A stretch of DNA of 64,000 bases from Maribacter zhoushanensis (GCF_029350975.1 NZ_JARKMR010000001.1:62001-126000), one strand, 5' to 3'; positions 25,370 through 35,236 are shown, counted from the stretch's first letter. Notes: generated by a model from the letters alone, not told the origin. Numbers and translations are program-made.

Positions 25370-26575
25370 TTGAATTTTCCTCTTTATATCGCTAAAAGGT
25401 ATGTACGTTCTAAAAGTACCCAGAACGCTGTCAACATCATTAATTTTATCACCTTTTTAGTTATAGTTATTGGCTCTGCTGCACTGTTTATTGTGCTTTC
25501 GGCTTTCGCCGGATTAAAAACTTTTAGCCTTTCCTTTACAGAATCTTTTGATCCAGATTTAAAAGCTTCTCCCGTAACCGGAAAGATTTTCACCCTTACT
25601 CCAGAACAAGAACAACGTTTGCAGTCTGTTGACGGACTAGCATTTTTCTCCAAAGAAATAGAAGAAAAAGTATCTCTTGAGCACCGCGGCAAAAACCATA
25701 TTGCCTATATAAAGGGAGTTGATAGTAATTACACTAAAGTAACCGGAGTTGATAGTACTCTCTACATTGGCGATTGGACCATTAACGATACTCAAGTTGT
25801 TTCTGGTTTGGGTATTGCCAACATATTAGGAGTAACCATCAACCAGTTTCGTAGTCCTATGCAGATTTATGCTTTTAAGCCTGGCAAGGGTTCTATATCA
25901 CAGCAAAGCATTTCATCGCTTTATAATCAATTACCAATGGTTATTGGTGGCGTATATGCTGTAGAGGCTGATTTGGATAATAAATATGTATTTGCCGATT
26001 TACGGTTGACACAGGCTTTGTTAGAAAAAGATTCACTCTCTATTTCCGGCATTAATTTTAAGATGGATGAAGGTGTTGAGCCTAGCGCCGTACGTGATGA
26101 AATTCAATCTATTCTGGGAGACAACGTACAATTGAAAAATAGACAGCAATTGAACAGTACGCTCTACAAAATGTTAAACACGGAAAATGTAGCAACGTAT
26201 CTTATTTTCACCTTAGTACTTATCATTGCCCTGTTCAATGTGGTAGGTGCTATCATCATGATGATTTTAGATAAGCAACAAAATTCTAAAACGCTATATA
26301 GTCTTGGTACAACGATAAAAGAATTACGTAGAATATATTTTGTGCAAGGAATTCTGGTTACCGGTTTTGGCGGATTTATAGGTGTACTAATAGGTGTATT
26401 GATTGTTTGGTCACAACTTGCTTTTAGCTGGCTGAAGATTACGCCGTCGTTGGCTTATCCTGTGAAATTTGAATTCATCAACATTGCAATTGTATTGGCA
26501 ACTATTATTGTACTAGGTATTATTGCTTCTAAGATTGCAAGTAGCCGTATCAATAAAAAACTGGTAGATCTTTAA
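25370..26575 (+). CDS. FtsX/LolC-LolE-type ABC transporter permease
   Basis: A 401-residue inner-membrane protein with the MacB/LolE layout: one transmembrane helix near the N-terminus (IINFITFLVIVIGSAALFIV), a large periplasmic domain (about 45-265), then three helices (about 270-295, 320-345, 370-392). The start is a TTG at 25370, four bases after rbfA; the conserved N-terminus MNFPLYIAKRYVRSK supports it. It probably belongs to a lipoprotein-releasing transporter, with the ATPase encoded elsewhere. It converges on dusB with a four-base overlap. Confidence 0.85.
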   Translation: MNFPLYIAKRYVRSKSTQNAVNIINFITFLVIVIGSAALFIVLSAFAGLKTFSLSFTESFDPDLKASPVTGKIFTLTPEQEQRLQSVDGLAFFSKEIEEKVSLEHRGKNHIAYIKGVDSNYTKVTGVDSTLYIGDWTINDTQVVSGLGIANILGVTINQFRSPMQIYAFKPGKGSISQQSISSLYNQLPMVIGGVYAVEADLDNKYVFADLRLTQALLEKDSLSISGINFKMDEGVEPSAVRDEIQSILGDNVQLKNRQQLNSTLYKMLNTENVATYLIFTLVLIIALFNVVGAIIMMILDKQQNSKTLYSLGTTIKELRRIYFVQGILVTGFGGFIGVLIGVLIVWSQLAFSWLKITPSLAYPVKFEFINIAIVLATIIVLGIIASKIASSRINKKLVDL

Positions 26576-27570
26576 ACGTTTGTAAACTGATGGTCGCCAA
26601 ACTTCTGCAACACCTCATCAAAAGCAGCAAATACTGATGCAGAATCATCACTAGTCACCATTTTCATACGATACTCCTTAAAATTAGGAATCCCTTTAAA
26701 GTAGTTTGTATAATGTCTTCTGGTTTCAAAAACACCTAAGATTTCACCTTTCCAATCTATAGACATTTGTAGATGACGACGAGCTGCTTCTACACGCTCT
26801 GCCATAGTTGGGGGAGCTAAATGTGTACCTGTTTCAAAAAAGTGCTTTATTTCTCTAAAAATCCAAGGGTAGCCAATACTTGCACGACCGATCATGGCGC
26901 CATCCAATCCGTATTCATCACGCATTTTCATAGCTGTCTCCGGGGAGTTTACATCACCGTTACCAAATACAGGTATATGCATTCTAGGGTTGTTCTTCAC
27001 GTCTCTAATAGGGTTCCAATCTGCACTTCCCTTATACATTTGAGCACGTGTTCTACCATGAATTGCAATTGCGGCACAACCTACATCTTGTAAGCGTTCT
27101 GCAACCTCAATAATTTTAATACTACTATCGTCCCAACCCAATCTTGTTTTTACGGTAATAGGCAATTTGCTATGTTCTACCATAGCCTTGGTCAAAGAGA
27201 CCATTAAATCAATGTCCTTTAAAATTCCGGCTCCGGCTCCTCTTGATACTACTTTCTTAACAGGGCAGCCAAAATTAATATCAATAATATCGGGCTTAGA
27301 CTTTTCTACAATCTCTACAGATTGCAACATACTATCTAAATTGGCACCAAATATTTGAATACCTACCGGACGCTCCTTTTCATAAATATCCAATTTCATG
27401 ACACTTTTAGCTGCATCACGAATTAATCCTTCCGATGAAATAAATTCTGTGTATACCACATCTGCTCCCTGCTCTTTACAAAGGGCGCGAAACGGCGGGT
27501 CGCTCACATCTTCCATCGGTGCTAAAAGCAACGGAAATTCTGGTAATTGTATGTCTCCTATTTTTGGCAC
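26572..27570 (-). CDS. dusB: tRNA-dihydrouridine synthase (DusB type)
   Basis: A 332-residue FMN enzyme that reduces uridines in tRNA. Motifs are LLLAPMEDVSDPPFRALC, the active cysteine in DINFGCPVKKVVSRGAGAG, PITVKTRLGW, IHGRTRAQMYKGSADW and FGNGDVNSPE. Length is normal. A minus-strand TAnnTTTG box lies at 27594-27601 and gives a short leader. It converges on the permease gene with a four-base overlap, so no terminator is possible between them. Confidence 0.94.
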   Translation of the reverse strand: MPKIGDIQLPEFPLLLAPMEDVSDPPFRALCKEQGADVVYTEFISSEGLIRDAAKSVMKLDIYEKERPVGIQIFGANLDSMLQSVEIVEKSKPDIIDINFGCPVKKVVSRGAGAGILKDIDLMVSLTKAMVEHSKLPITVKTRLGWDDSSIKIIEVAERLQDVGCAAIAIHGRTRAQMYKGSADWNPIRDVKNNPRMHIPVFGNGDVNSPETAMKMRDEYGLDGAMIGRASIGYPWIFREIKHFFETGTHLAPPTMAERVEAARRHLQMSIDWKGEILGVFETRRHYTNYFKGIPNFKEYRMKMVTSDDSASVFAAFDEVLQKFGDHQFTNV

Positions 27571-27593
27571 TGGTATCTTCTATTTTTCGGGTG

Positions 27594-27601
27594 CAAAGTT
27601 A
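27594..27601 (-). promoter_or_regulatory. -7 promoter box of dusB
   Basis: On the minus strand this is TAACTTTG, a full match to TAnnTTTG, 23 bases before the start codon at 27570. No clear -33 element was found. Confidence 0.55.
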
Positions 27602-27774
27602 TATAAAAATACGTGAAGGGCATTTCATGTTGTTTTTGATATAAGACAGTGTTCTACCACCTAATTTAATGCACTTAGCCTTTACTTTGAGTTAATACGG
27701 TAAATTAGTGCTTGATTAGGTTTTGTTCCACAATAAAAACTTAATCTTTTTAATTATTTTCAGATGGTAATTTT

Positions 27775-28557
27775 ATGAGCATGTCCCTACTTATTGTTTC
27801 GCTACCATTTGAGCCAGTTGTGTTCGGTGTAAAACTAAACATGCATCTTATTCTAGAATATTTGGCATTCTTTATTGGCTTTAGATATTATGTTTTTCTA
27901 CGAAAAAAAAGCACCGATGTCATTTCATCAAACAACAGACTCTCCATAATTATAGGTGCGGTTTTTGGAGCTTTATTTCTGTCTAGGTTAGTAGCATTTT
28001 TTGAGAACCCAGTAGCGCATATTCAAGAAGGTTGGCTGTATAACTTGAACAATAAAACCATAATGGGCGGTCTCTTTGGTGGTTTACTGGGCGTTGAATT
28101 GGTTAAGAAGATTATTGGCGAGAAGCACTCTTCTGGAGATCTGTTTACATTACCTATTATCTTAGGTATAATCATTGGCAGGGTTGGTTGTTTTTTAGCA
28201 GGTATTAAAGAATTTACCTTTGGAAAAGAAACTACCTTTTTTACAGGAATAGATTTAGGTGATGGTCTTCTTAGACACCCTATTGCATTATATGAAGTGG
28301 TATTTTTAATTTTTCTATTTGTTATTATCCAAAGACTTCAAAAATCAACGATTAAGCATAGAAACGGAGACCTTTTTAAGCTATTTATGGTCAGTTATTT
28401 CTCCCTACGTTTCTGTATCGAATTTCTAAAACCAAACAGTTTTTATACCCTTGGTCTAAGCAGCATTCAAATATTATGTTTAATTTGTTTGGTTTACTAC
28501 TATAAATTTATCCTACGGGGAATTACTTATGTCCGAAAAAAACTATACGTATTATGA
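27775..28557 (+). CDS. Lgt-family (prolipoprotein diacylglyceryl transferase-like) membrane paralogue
   Basis: A 260-residue protein with about seven membrane helices and the Lgt framework: TIMGGLFGGLLG (about 95-106), GRVGCFLAG with Arg136, LRHPIALYE (about 166-174) and SLRFCIEFLKP with Arg212. In E. coli Lgt the first motif carries an essential histidine (HGG) and the second reads GRIGNFING. Here the histidine is Met97 and the asparagine is Cys139, so a changed acceptor or reaction is likely, or lost activity. The last 29 bases overlap the next gene, a radical SAM enzyme, so the two are coupled. I do not call it lgt; the true lipoprotein enzyme is presumably elsewhere. Confidence 0.75.
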   Translation: MSMSLLIVSLPFEPVVFGVKLNMHLILEYLAFFIGFRYYVFLRKKSTDVISSNNRLSIIIGAVFGALFLSRLVAFFENPVAHIQEGWLYNLNNKTIMGGLFGGLLGVELVKKIIGEKHSSGDLFTLPIILGIIIGRVGCFLAGIKEFTFGKETTFFTGIDLGDGLLRHPIALYEVVFLIFLFVIIQRLQKSTIKHRNGDLFKLFMVSYFSLRFCIEFLKPNSFYTLGLSSIQILCLICLVYYYKFILRGITYVRKKLYVL

Positions 28558-29923
28558 TTTCACATTAAGCCTTTGCCCAGAATGTTTACGACGGGTAGAT
28601 GCTAAAATCGTTTTTGAAAACGAAAAAGTATACATGCTAAAAAATTGCAAAGAGCATGGTAGATCTAAAGTACTTATAGCTGATGATATTGAATATTATA
28701 AGAACATAAGAAACTATAATAAGGCTTCTGAATACCCTAAAACATTTAACACACAAACACATTACGGTTGCCCATATGACTGTGGTCTGTGCCCTGATCA
28801 CGAGCAACATTCTTGCCTAACGGTTATTGAACTTACAGACCGCTGTAACCTTACCTGCCCAACTTGTTATGCAGGGTCTTCACCAACTTATGGCAGACAT
28901 AGAACTCTTGAAGAAATCAAGAAAATGCTCGACGTTATTGTAAAAAATGAAGGCGAGCCAGATGTGGTTCAGCTTAGTGGTGGTGAGCCTACCATACATC
29001 CTAACTTTTTTGAAATATTAGACTATGCAAAATCGCTCCCTATTCGGCATTTAATGTTAAATACTAATGGAATTAAAATTGCGAAAGATTTTGAATTTGC
29101 AAAGCGATTAGCCACCTATGCACCAGATTTTGAAGTGTATTTACAGTTTGATTCTTTAGACAACCAAGTTCTGCAAACTTTACGTGGTGCAGATTTGGCA
29201 GATATTCGTTTACAGGCATTGGAGCACCTGAACAAGTTGAACCTATCTACGACACTAGTTGTTGTTCTACAAAAAGGATTGAACGACCATGAAATGGGAG
29301 ACACCATAGATTTTGCACTAAAGCAAAAATGTGTACGCGGAGTTACTTTTCAACCCACCCAAATAGCAGGTAGATTAGAAAACTTTGAAGTGGATGAAAA
29401 TCGAATTACCTTGACAGAAGTTCGCCGTAATATATTAGAACAATCGCCCATTTTTGAATCGGACGATCTAATACCCGTACCCTGTAATCCTGATGCATTG
29501 GTGATGGCATATGCTCTAAAATTAGGCGATGAGGTAAACCCGCTAACCAGGTTCATAAACCCAGATGATTTACTGAACGAAGGAAAAAACACCATTATCT
29601 ACGAGCAAGACGAGCAATTACACGGTAAAATGATCGAACTTTTCAGTACTGGAAACTCGGTTGAAAAAGCATCGGAAAACTTGAAGAGTATTATGTGCTG
29701 CCTACCTGAAATTGATGCTCCAGAACTTGGCTATGACAATCTATTTCGCATCATTATCATGCAGTTTATAGATGCCCATAATTTTGATGTCCGCGCCATT
29801 AAGAAATCTTGTGTACACATTGTAAACAAAGATTATAAAATTATCCCCTTTGAAACTATGAACTTGTTTTATAGGGATGATAAGATTGAACGACTAAAGG
29901 AACTACAAAACGAAACGATATGA
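28529..29923 (+). CDS. Radical SAM protein resembling the MJ0619/Tes family
   Basis: A 464-residue cytoplasmic enzyme. The radical SAM cluster motif CNLTCPTC is at Cys106, Cys110 and Cys113, with SGGEPTIHPNF following. Extra cysteines come before it: CPEC (16, 19) and Cys40 in NCKEHG, then CPYDCGLC (81, 85, 88) and Cys96. The C-terminus has IMCCLPE and FDVRAIKKSCVHIV with Cys428. This layout matches my memory of the archaeal MJ0619/tetraether synthase family, which joins lipid chains, except that a usual CC pair reads SC and a later cysteine is absent. The overlap with an Lgt paralogue also points to a membrane-lipid substrate. Reaction unknown. Confidence 0.8.
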   Translation: MSEKNYTYYDFTLSLCPECLRRVDAKIVFENEKVYMLKNCKEHGRSKVLIADDIEYYKNIRNYNKASEYPKTFNTQTHYGCPYDCGLCPDHEQHSCLTVIELTDRCNLTCPTCYAGSSPTYGRHRTLEEIKKMLDVIVKNEGEPDVVQLSGGEPTIHPNFFEILDYAKSLPIRHLMLNTNGIKIAKDFEFAKRLATYAPDFEVYLQFDSLDNQVLQTLRGADLADIRLQALEHLNKLNLSTTLVVVLQKGLNDHEMGDTIDFALKQKCVRGVTFQPTQIAGRLENFEVDENRITLTEVRRNILEQSPIFESDDLIPVPCNPDALVMAYALKLGDEVNPLTRFINPDDLLNEGKNTIIYEQDEQLHGKMIELFSTGNSVEKASENLKSIMCCLPEIDAPELGYDNLFRIIIMQFIDAHNFDVRAIKKSCVHIVNKDYKIIPFETMNLFYRDDKIERLKELQNETI

Positions 29924-30114
29924 TTTTAGAAGGCAATTTAGATGGTCTAGCAACCTTTTTGTTTCTTATAATGTTTGGTCCGGCAATAGTGTTCATTCTT
30001 ATAGGTGCCGTTTTATTTTATCATAAGAAGAAAAAAGCGGGTAAAGTATTTATGATTTTAGCAGGAGTGTATTGCCTTATCAGTGTTGGTATATGTGGAG
30101 CAATGATGGCCTAA
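29920..30114 (+). CDS. Small two-helix membrane protein
   Basis: A 64-residue ORF overlapping the radical SAM stop by four bases (ATGA), so it is the third gene of that operon. Two hydrophobic segments (TFLFLIMFGPAIVFILIGAVLFY and VFMILAGVYCLISVGICGAMM) are joined by a basic loop (HKKKKAGK). No family recognised. Translational coupling suggests it works with the lipid-linked pair before it, perhaps as an anchor or partner. It converges on the first outer-membrane receptor with six bases between stops. Confidence 0.7.
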   Translation: MILEGNLDGLATFLFLIMFGPAIVFILIGAVLFYHKKKKAGKVFMILAGVYCLISVGICGAMMA

Positions 30115-30120
30115 CATGTT

Positions 30121-32520
30121 TTATAATCGCTTGCTCTCATCAGTATCCTTATTTTTAGAATTATCGCGAATTTTCGTATTCCCAAACTTATATCTAAAGC
30201 CCACTACCAATAACCTATTCTCTATCCGTGTAGCCGTTGTATTTTTCTGATCCAAATAATTTCTTCTTGAGAAATTATTGCCATTATTAAATATGTCTTG
30301 AACACCTAAAGAAATGCTTATGTCCTTATCCATAAAGGTTTTCCTAAATGACACCCCAACCTTACTAAAGGAATCAAACTTTGCATTACCACTAATAAAT
30401 GGAGAATAATACAGATACGTTACATCAGCAAAAAGTGATTCATCTTTTAATAAGGTAAAGTAATTATTTGCCCTTATTGAGGTTAACCAGACCGAATTTT
30501 CAACAAGGCTATTGGTCTCCACATCTGTAAAGCTATCCTTGTCATAGTACTGCCTTAATAGAAAATAAAGATACCAATATGAAGTAAACTGTTTTGAAAC
30601 ACTAACATCATAACCATAATTATAATTTGTTTCCAAATTAATATACCTTGTTACAAGTGTATTGTTCTCATTGTCTTGGGTTATCTGTTGTGCGACATCA
30701 CTAGATCTTCTATTAACAAATAATACCAATTTGTAATCGCGATCAAACACATAATCGAACTGAACATAATGATTATAAGATGGTTTCAAATTGGGGTTTC
30801 CTTCAAAAAGGGAATTCGCAGATATGTAAAATTGAAAAGGATTAATACTACTATATCTTGGTCTTCTTATTCTTCTGTAATACTTTAAATAAAAAGCATT
30901 TTTCTCTTTCTTATATGATAACGACATATTAGGAAACAAGTTCAAATAGGAAGTTTCATTTAATGAAGAAAGAGCGTCTAAGCTCGCTTTTGTGTTGGTA
31001 TACTCGGCACGTAGTCCTAAGTTTAATTTCCACTTTTCCCAATTGTTGTTTAAACTAACATATCCAGCATATATTTCTTCATCATAATTAAATATACCCG
31101 AACCTGTTGGAGATATGCCTTCTGCCATTTCATCAAAACCAGACTGCGATATATTTGATTCTGAATTAATAATGGCAACCTTTACCCCGGTTTCCATAGT
31201 AGACTGCTTGGAAAATGGTAGAGTGAGGTCTGTTTGCGCACTAAAAAGATTAATAATTTGATCGGTATTAACCACCAAGGTATTTTCAGAAGTGTTATCT
31301 GTAATTCCCTGTACAATAGTATTGTTTAGTTCTTGATCTTGCTTAGAGTCGTAATATGTAAAATGTAGGTTTGAACTTATTTCTGCACCATCATCATTTA
31401 ATTTATGAATCCAATCTAAATAGTTAGATGAATTATATGTATCATCATCTATAACGTTTAAACCGTCTAGCTGGGCTAATAAATTTCCTTCCGTATTCTC
31501 TATATCGGTTATTGAAAAGTAATTTGTAATTCCGTCTGGCGATAAACTAGAGGTAGAGGTAAGGCTAATGGTATTCTTTTCATCTATTTGAACATCTAAG
31601 AATAGATTTAGGTTGTGACTATTTTTATTGCCAATTAATTTCTGTTCCGCTGACCAAATCTCGCTTTCTTCACCATTTTCAAAATATGTGGTAATATCAG
31701 AATATCTAGTCCAGTTTCTATTATGGCTAAAGCTATAATTTGTAGTAAAATCTACCTTTTTACCTTTAAAAAAATGGTCTGTACCAAAAGTATGTTTTGG
31801 TAATACCCCTTGTGTATATTTATTAAATATTGCTCCGTTATATCCAGCAATGAGGTTTTTTTTCATTTTAATATCTATAAGCAAACCACCCTCTGCACTG
31901 TATTTCGCAGGGGGACTAGTAATGACCTCAATAGATTCTACATTACTGGCAGAGCTTCCGGTAAGAAGATTAATAATATCATCTTCTGGCAAGTTTACCC
32001 GCTTTCCATTAATCATAATAGTTACATTAGGGCTACCATTGATATATAAACGGTTGTTCATTACCATAACTCCTGGGGTACGTTTTAAAACATCCCAAAT
32101 ATCACCATCTGAAAGTGCTGTATTTTCAATATTGAATATATGTCTATCGGCAAGCTGTTCTATAACTGGTTTTTTTTGAGTTACAACCACCTCATCTAAT
32201 TCTTGTGAGCTTTGTAATATAAGTGGTTCTATCTCCATGCTATCAGCTATGGAAAGCAATTCACTTTCTACAGTATTTGCTATATAACTAGCGACTACAC
32301 GGTAGTTGCCAGTGGTGACGGACTTAATTTCATAAGCTCCTTGATCATTTGTGACCGTTCCTTTAATAAACTCACCATCCTCACTTAATAAAATGATATT
32401 GGCAAGAACAACAGGTGCTTGGTTATCGTCCACTACAAAACCACTAATAATAAATTCTTGAGAAAACGCTAAGGAAAACGTAAGACAAAAAAGAAGCGTT
32501 AATAATAATTTTCTAAGCAT
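30121..32520 (-). CDS. TonB-linked outer-membrane beta-barrel protein, paralogue 1
   Basis: A 799-residue outer-membrane receptor-like protein. It has a signal peptide (ends LAFSQ, about 21), a CarboxypepD_reg-like Ig domain (about 23-110), a plug-like segment with VLKRTPGVMVMNNRLYINGS and IEVITSPPAKYSAEGG, and a large barrel of the OMP_b-brl_3 type with RRPRYSSINPFQFYI and FEGNPNLKPSYNHY. The plug lacks a visible TonB box, so TonB dependence is inferred. The gene is followed upstream on the same strand by a close paralogue (32631-35033); the pair probably arose by duplication. Substrate unknown. Confidence 0.85.
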   Translation of the reverse strand: MLRKLLLTLLFCLTFSLAFSQEFIISGFVVDDNQAPVVLANIILLSEDGEFIKGTVTNDQGAYEIKSVTTGNYRVVASYIANTVESELLSIADSMEIEPLILQSSQELDEVVVTQKKPVIEQLADRHIFNIENTALSDGDIWDVLKRTPGVMVMNNRLYINGSPNVTIMINGKRVNLPEDDIINLLTGSSASNVESIEVITSPPAKYSAEGGLLIDIKMKKNLIAGYNGAIFNKYTQGVLPKHTFGTDHFFKGKKVDFTTNYSFSHNRNWTRYSDITTYFENGEESEIWSAEQKLIGNKNSHNLNLFLDVQIDEKNTISLTSTSSLSPDGITNYFSITDIENTEGNLLAQLDGLNVIDDDTYNSSNYLDWIHKLNDDGAEISSNLHFTYYDSKQDQELNNTIVQGITDNTSENTLVVNTDQIINLFSAQTDLTLPFSKQSTMETGVKVAIINSESNISQSGFDEMAEGISPTGSGIFNYDEEIYAGYVSLNNNWEKWKLNLGLRAEYTNTKASLDALSSLNETSYLNLFPNMSLSYKKEKNAFYLKYYRRIRRPRYSSINPFQFYISANSLFEGNPNLKPSYNHYVQFDYVFDRDYKLVLFVNRRSSDVAQQITQDNENNTLVTRYINLETNYNYGYDVSVSKQFTSYWYLYFLLRQYYDKDSFTDVETNSLVENSVWLTSIRANNYFTLLKDESLFADVTYLYYSPFISGNAKFDSFSKVGVSFRKTFMDKDISISLGVQDIFNNGNNFSRRNYLDQKNTTATRIENRLLVVGFRYKFGNTKIRDNSKNKDTDESKRL

Positions 32521-32630
32521 TTAGTGTTCGTATTCTAACTAAATGTAGGAAAGTAATATTGAATTATCTTACAATTTATTTATGTTTTTCTTAACTAAAA
32601 AATAAAAGGCTGATTATTAACCCGTTATAG

Positions 32631-35033
32631 TTAATCGAGACGTTCACGTTCTATTTTATCTATATCACGTTGGTTGTCTTCTAAGCGAAAATTACCAAAG
32701 TTGTACGTGAAGCCAAATTTTACATATTGGGTTTCAGGAACCGTCAGATACCCATTGTCTTGATTTAAATATTTAGAAGATACATACCCATTGTATTTAC
32801 CTAATAAGTCATTAGCACTTACACTTAAAACTGCTCTATTATCTAGAAATGATTTTCTCAGCCCTACGGTTAAATTTGTAGTCTCTTCTTGAATAAATGA
32901 TCCTTGTAACCAGCCAGATAAATAAACTAAACCTAATTCTCCTTTAAATGTTCCATCTTTAGAAAGGGTCAAATAATTGGTTAGGTCAACATAAGCTCCA
33001 TTAAAATCATTTTTATAAGAATATTCATCGCTCTGTAATGCTATAAAAGATTCTTCTTCATGAAAAAGAGAAATATAGCTGTACAAATACCAATTGTTAG
33101 TGATTGATTTACCATAAGAAAAATCAAAGCCGTAAGAGGTGCTTTCTAGAACATTCTGTGTAATATCCCTTAAAACAAAATTATCATTGTCTTGAAAAGT
33201 AAGTGTAGAAATATACATGCCATTATCTCGATAATAGAAATCAAAATAATACTCTTGATTTAAAGTATAGTTCAAATTAAAATTATGACTAAAACTAGGT
33301 CTTAAGTTAGGATTGCCTTCTTCGAAAGTACGTTCATTAATATATGTTCTAAACGGATTTAAATCTTCATATCTAGGACGTTCTAACTTTCTAGAATAAT
33401 CAAAAGCAAGACTATGGTGGTCATTAATAGTATGAAGTATGTACAACGAGGGAAATAGTTCAAAATAGCTAAGATTATTAATAGTCGAAATATTTACTGA
33501 AAGCCCTGAACTCTCTGTGTGCTCTGCTCGTAAACCTGTTTTAATACTCCAGTTTTCCCAATCTTTAGAAAAATTAAAATAACCGGCGTATACACTTTCA
33601 TCATACGTATAGTCATCAGATAAATTTGGGACAAACTCTGATCCATTATTTTGTAAAAAATACTCTAGCTTACTTTCAGAATCAATAAAAGAGCCTTTTA
33701 CCCCTGTTTCAAAAAATACACTGCCTAAATAATCAGTGTAATCTATTTGAGCTGTTTTTATTTCTATCTGCTGATCGGCAATAGTTGAGAAATTAAAATC
33801 CCTCAAAAATGACCCGTTAGGTTGAAAATAATCTGAGTTTACATCTTGATTTCGGTCTAAATCAAAATTTGTATAGTGCGCATTTACAGATAAGTTTGCC
33901 TGATCTTTAAATTGATGTTTGAAAGTAAGGTCGCCAGAAATATTGTTCTTTTTTTCACTAAAAAAACTACCGGTCGTAAATAAAGAATCTAAAGCCCCTA
34001 CACTATTTTTAATTGTAGTTTCTTGGAAAAAATCAGCATCCTTTTTTGGTTGAAACTGTGCGTTACTAGTTAAACTTAGTGAGTTCTTGTCATTGAATTC
34101 ATAATCTACCGACACCCCTGCGCTATGGGTATTAGTGCGTATAACTTGATCAAAATCTGTATCCCAAATAGAAACAATACCACTATCACCCATATAGTTG
34201 GTGTTATTTAGGGTATTCTTAAATTCTTTTTTGGGCGTGAAATTATAGCTTGCGTTTACATTTAACTTTTTGGTCTTGTAAAAATGAGATGTTCCAAAAT
34301 TGTACTTAGGAAATACCCCTTGTGTATACCCAGCATTTACATTCCCCTTATACCCTACAGATAGATTTTTACTGGTAACGATATTTAAAATAGAACCCCC
34401 TTCGGCATCATAACTCGCTGGTGGATTATGAATAACCTCAACAGATTTTATATTTTCACCTTGGTAATTTTCTAGAAGGCTTCTTACCTCTTCAGAAGAA
34501 AGTTGAACTTTGCGGTTATTGATATAAACGGTTGTTGCCTGGTTTCTAACTTTCAGTTCATCATTCATCATAATTACGCCGGGCGTTTGACGAAGAATAT
34601 CCCACGAGCTATTCTGAGAAATAACCGTATTTTCTACATTAAAAACAATGCGATCAACCTCTCTTTTTACCACAGGTTTATTGCTAGTTACGGTGACCTC
34701 ATTCAATTGTTCCGCTTGCTGCTCAATTATTACAGCTCCAATTTTAGTATCCTTTAAAATCTCAATCGCTAAGTTTTCTGAGGTTTGACCTACATAAGAC
34801 GCTTGTAAAAAATAGAGCCCCTCTGCAACATTAGAGAACACAAATACACCGTTTTCATCGGCAGAACTTCCTTTGACCAATGCAGAGTCTGTAACGGTCA
34901 ATAGAAATACAGAAGCAAATGCTACGGGTTCTTGGTATTGGTCTTTAACCTCACCTTTTAATTCAAAGGTTTGACTATACCCAAAATTGGACATGCCTAT
35001 GCAAAAGAATAAAATAACTGTTAGTAGTTTCAA
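32631..35033 (-). CDS. TonB-linked outer-membrane beta-barrel protein, paralogue 2
   Basis: Same architecture as the gene downstream: signal peptide, CarboxypepD_reg-like domain, plug (ILRQTPGVIMMNDELKVRNQ, VIHNPPASYDAEGGS), and barrel with ERPRYEDLNPFRTYI and FEEGNPNLRPSFSHN. The frame is open from 35057, but that codon overlaps a -7 promoter box. A TTG at 35033 gives a textbook signal peptide (MKLLTVILFFCIGMSNFGYSQ), so a TTG start giving 800 residues is preferred. Barrel and plug differ from paralogue 1 throughout, so the duplication is old. Confidence 0.82.
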   Translation of the reverse strand: MKLLTVILFFCIGMSNFGYSQTFELKGEVKDQYQEPVAFASVFLLTVTDSALVKGSSADENGVFVFSNVAEGLYFLQASYVGQTSENLAIEILKDTKIGAVIIEQQAEQLNEVTVTSNKPVVKREVDRIVFNVENTVISQNSSWDILRQTPGVIMMNDELKVRNQATTVYINNRKVQLSSEEVRSLLENYQGENIKSVEVIHNPPASYDAEGGSILNIVTSKNLSVGYKGNVNAGYTQGVFPKYNFGTSHFYKTKKLNVNASYNFTPKKEFKNTLNNTNYMGDSGIVSIWDTDFDQVIRTNTHSAGVSVDYEFNDKNSLSLTSNAQFQPKKDADFFQETTIKNSVGALDSLFTTGSFFSEKKNNISGDLTFKHQFKDQANLSVNAHYTNFDLDRNQDVNSDYFQPNGSFLRDFNFSTIADQQIEIKTAQIDYTDYLGSVFFETGVKGSFIDSESKLEYFLQNNGSEFVPNLSDDYTYDESVYAGYFNFSKDWENWSIKTGLRAEHTESSGLSVNISTINNLSYFELFPSLYILHTINDHHSLAFDYSRKLERPRYEDLNPFRTYINERTFEEGNPNLRPSFSHNFNLNYTLNQEYYFDFYYRDNGMYISTLTFQDNDNFVLRDITQNVLESTSYGFDFSYGKSITNNWYLYSYISLFHEEESFIALQSDEYSYKNDFNGAYVDLTNYLTLSKDGTFKGELGLVYLSGWLQGSFIQEETTNLTVGLRKSFLDNRAVLSVSANDLLGKYNGYVSSKYLNQDNGYLTVPETQYVKFGFTYNFGNFRLEDNQRDIDKIERERLD

Positions 35034-35054
35034 TGGTGACTCGGGGTTTGTAAT

Positions 35055-35062
35055 CAAATCTA
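35055..35062 (-). promoter_or_regulatory. -7 promoter box of the second beta-barrel gene
   Basis: On the minus strand this reads TAGATTTG, a full TAnnTTTG match, 21 bases before the preferred TTG start at 35033. Just upstream, TTGTA (35075-35079) and TACAA (35086-35090) form a small inverted repeat that could be an operator. Confidence 0.5.
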
Positions 35063-35163
35063 ACTAAAAAAACGTTGTAATTTTCTACAATATATGTAAT
35101 CCTAACTAATCTATGCAATAATAAATAGCATAGCACACTAAAGTTTAGCGCTATAAATTAGAT

Positions 35164-35171
35164 TATATTTG
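35164..35171 (+). promoter_or_regulatory. -7 promoter box of lepA
   Basis: TATATTTG is a full match to TAnnTTTG, followed by C as often seen in Flavobacteria. It lies 66 bases before the lepA start, giving a leader of about 60 bases. No strong -33 TTTG is seen at 19-20 bases upstream. Confidence 0.55.
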
Positions 35172-35236
35172 CAACTGCTCTTTAGTGCCGGGCGTTATTC
35201 TTGGTATAAATTAGCATTATTATTACCGTTACCGCT

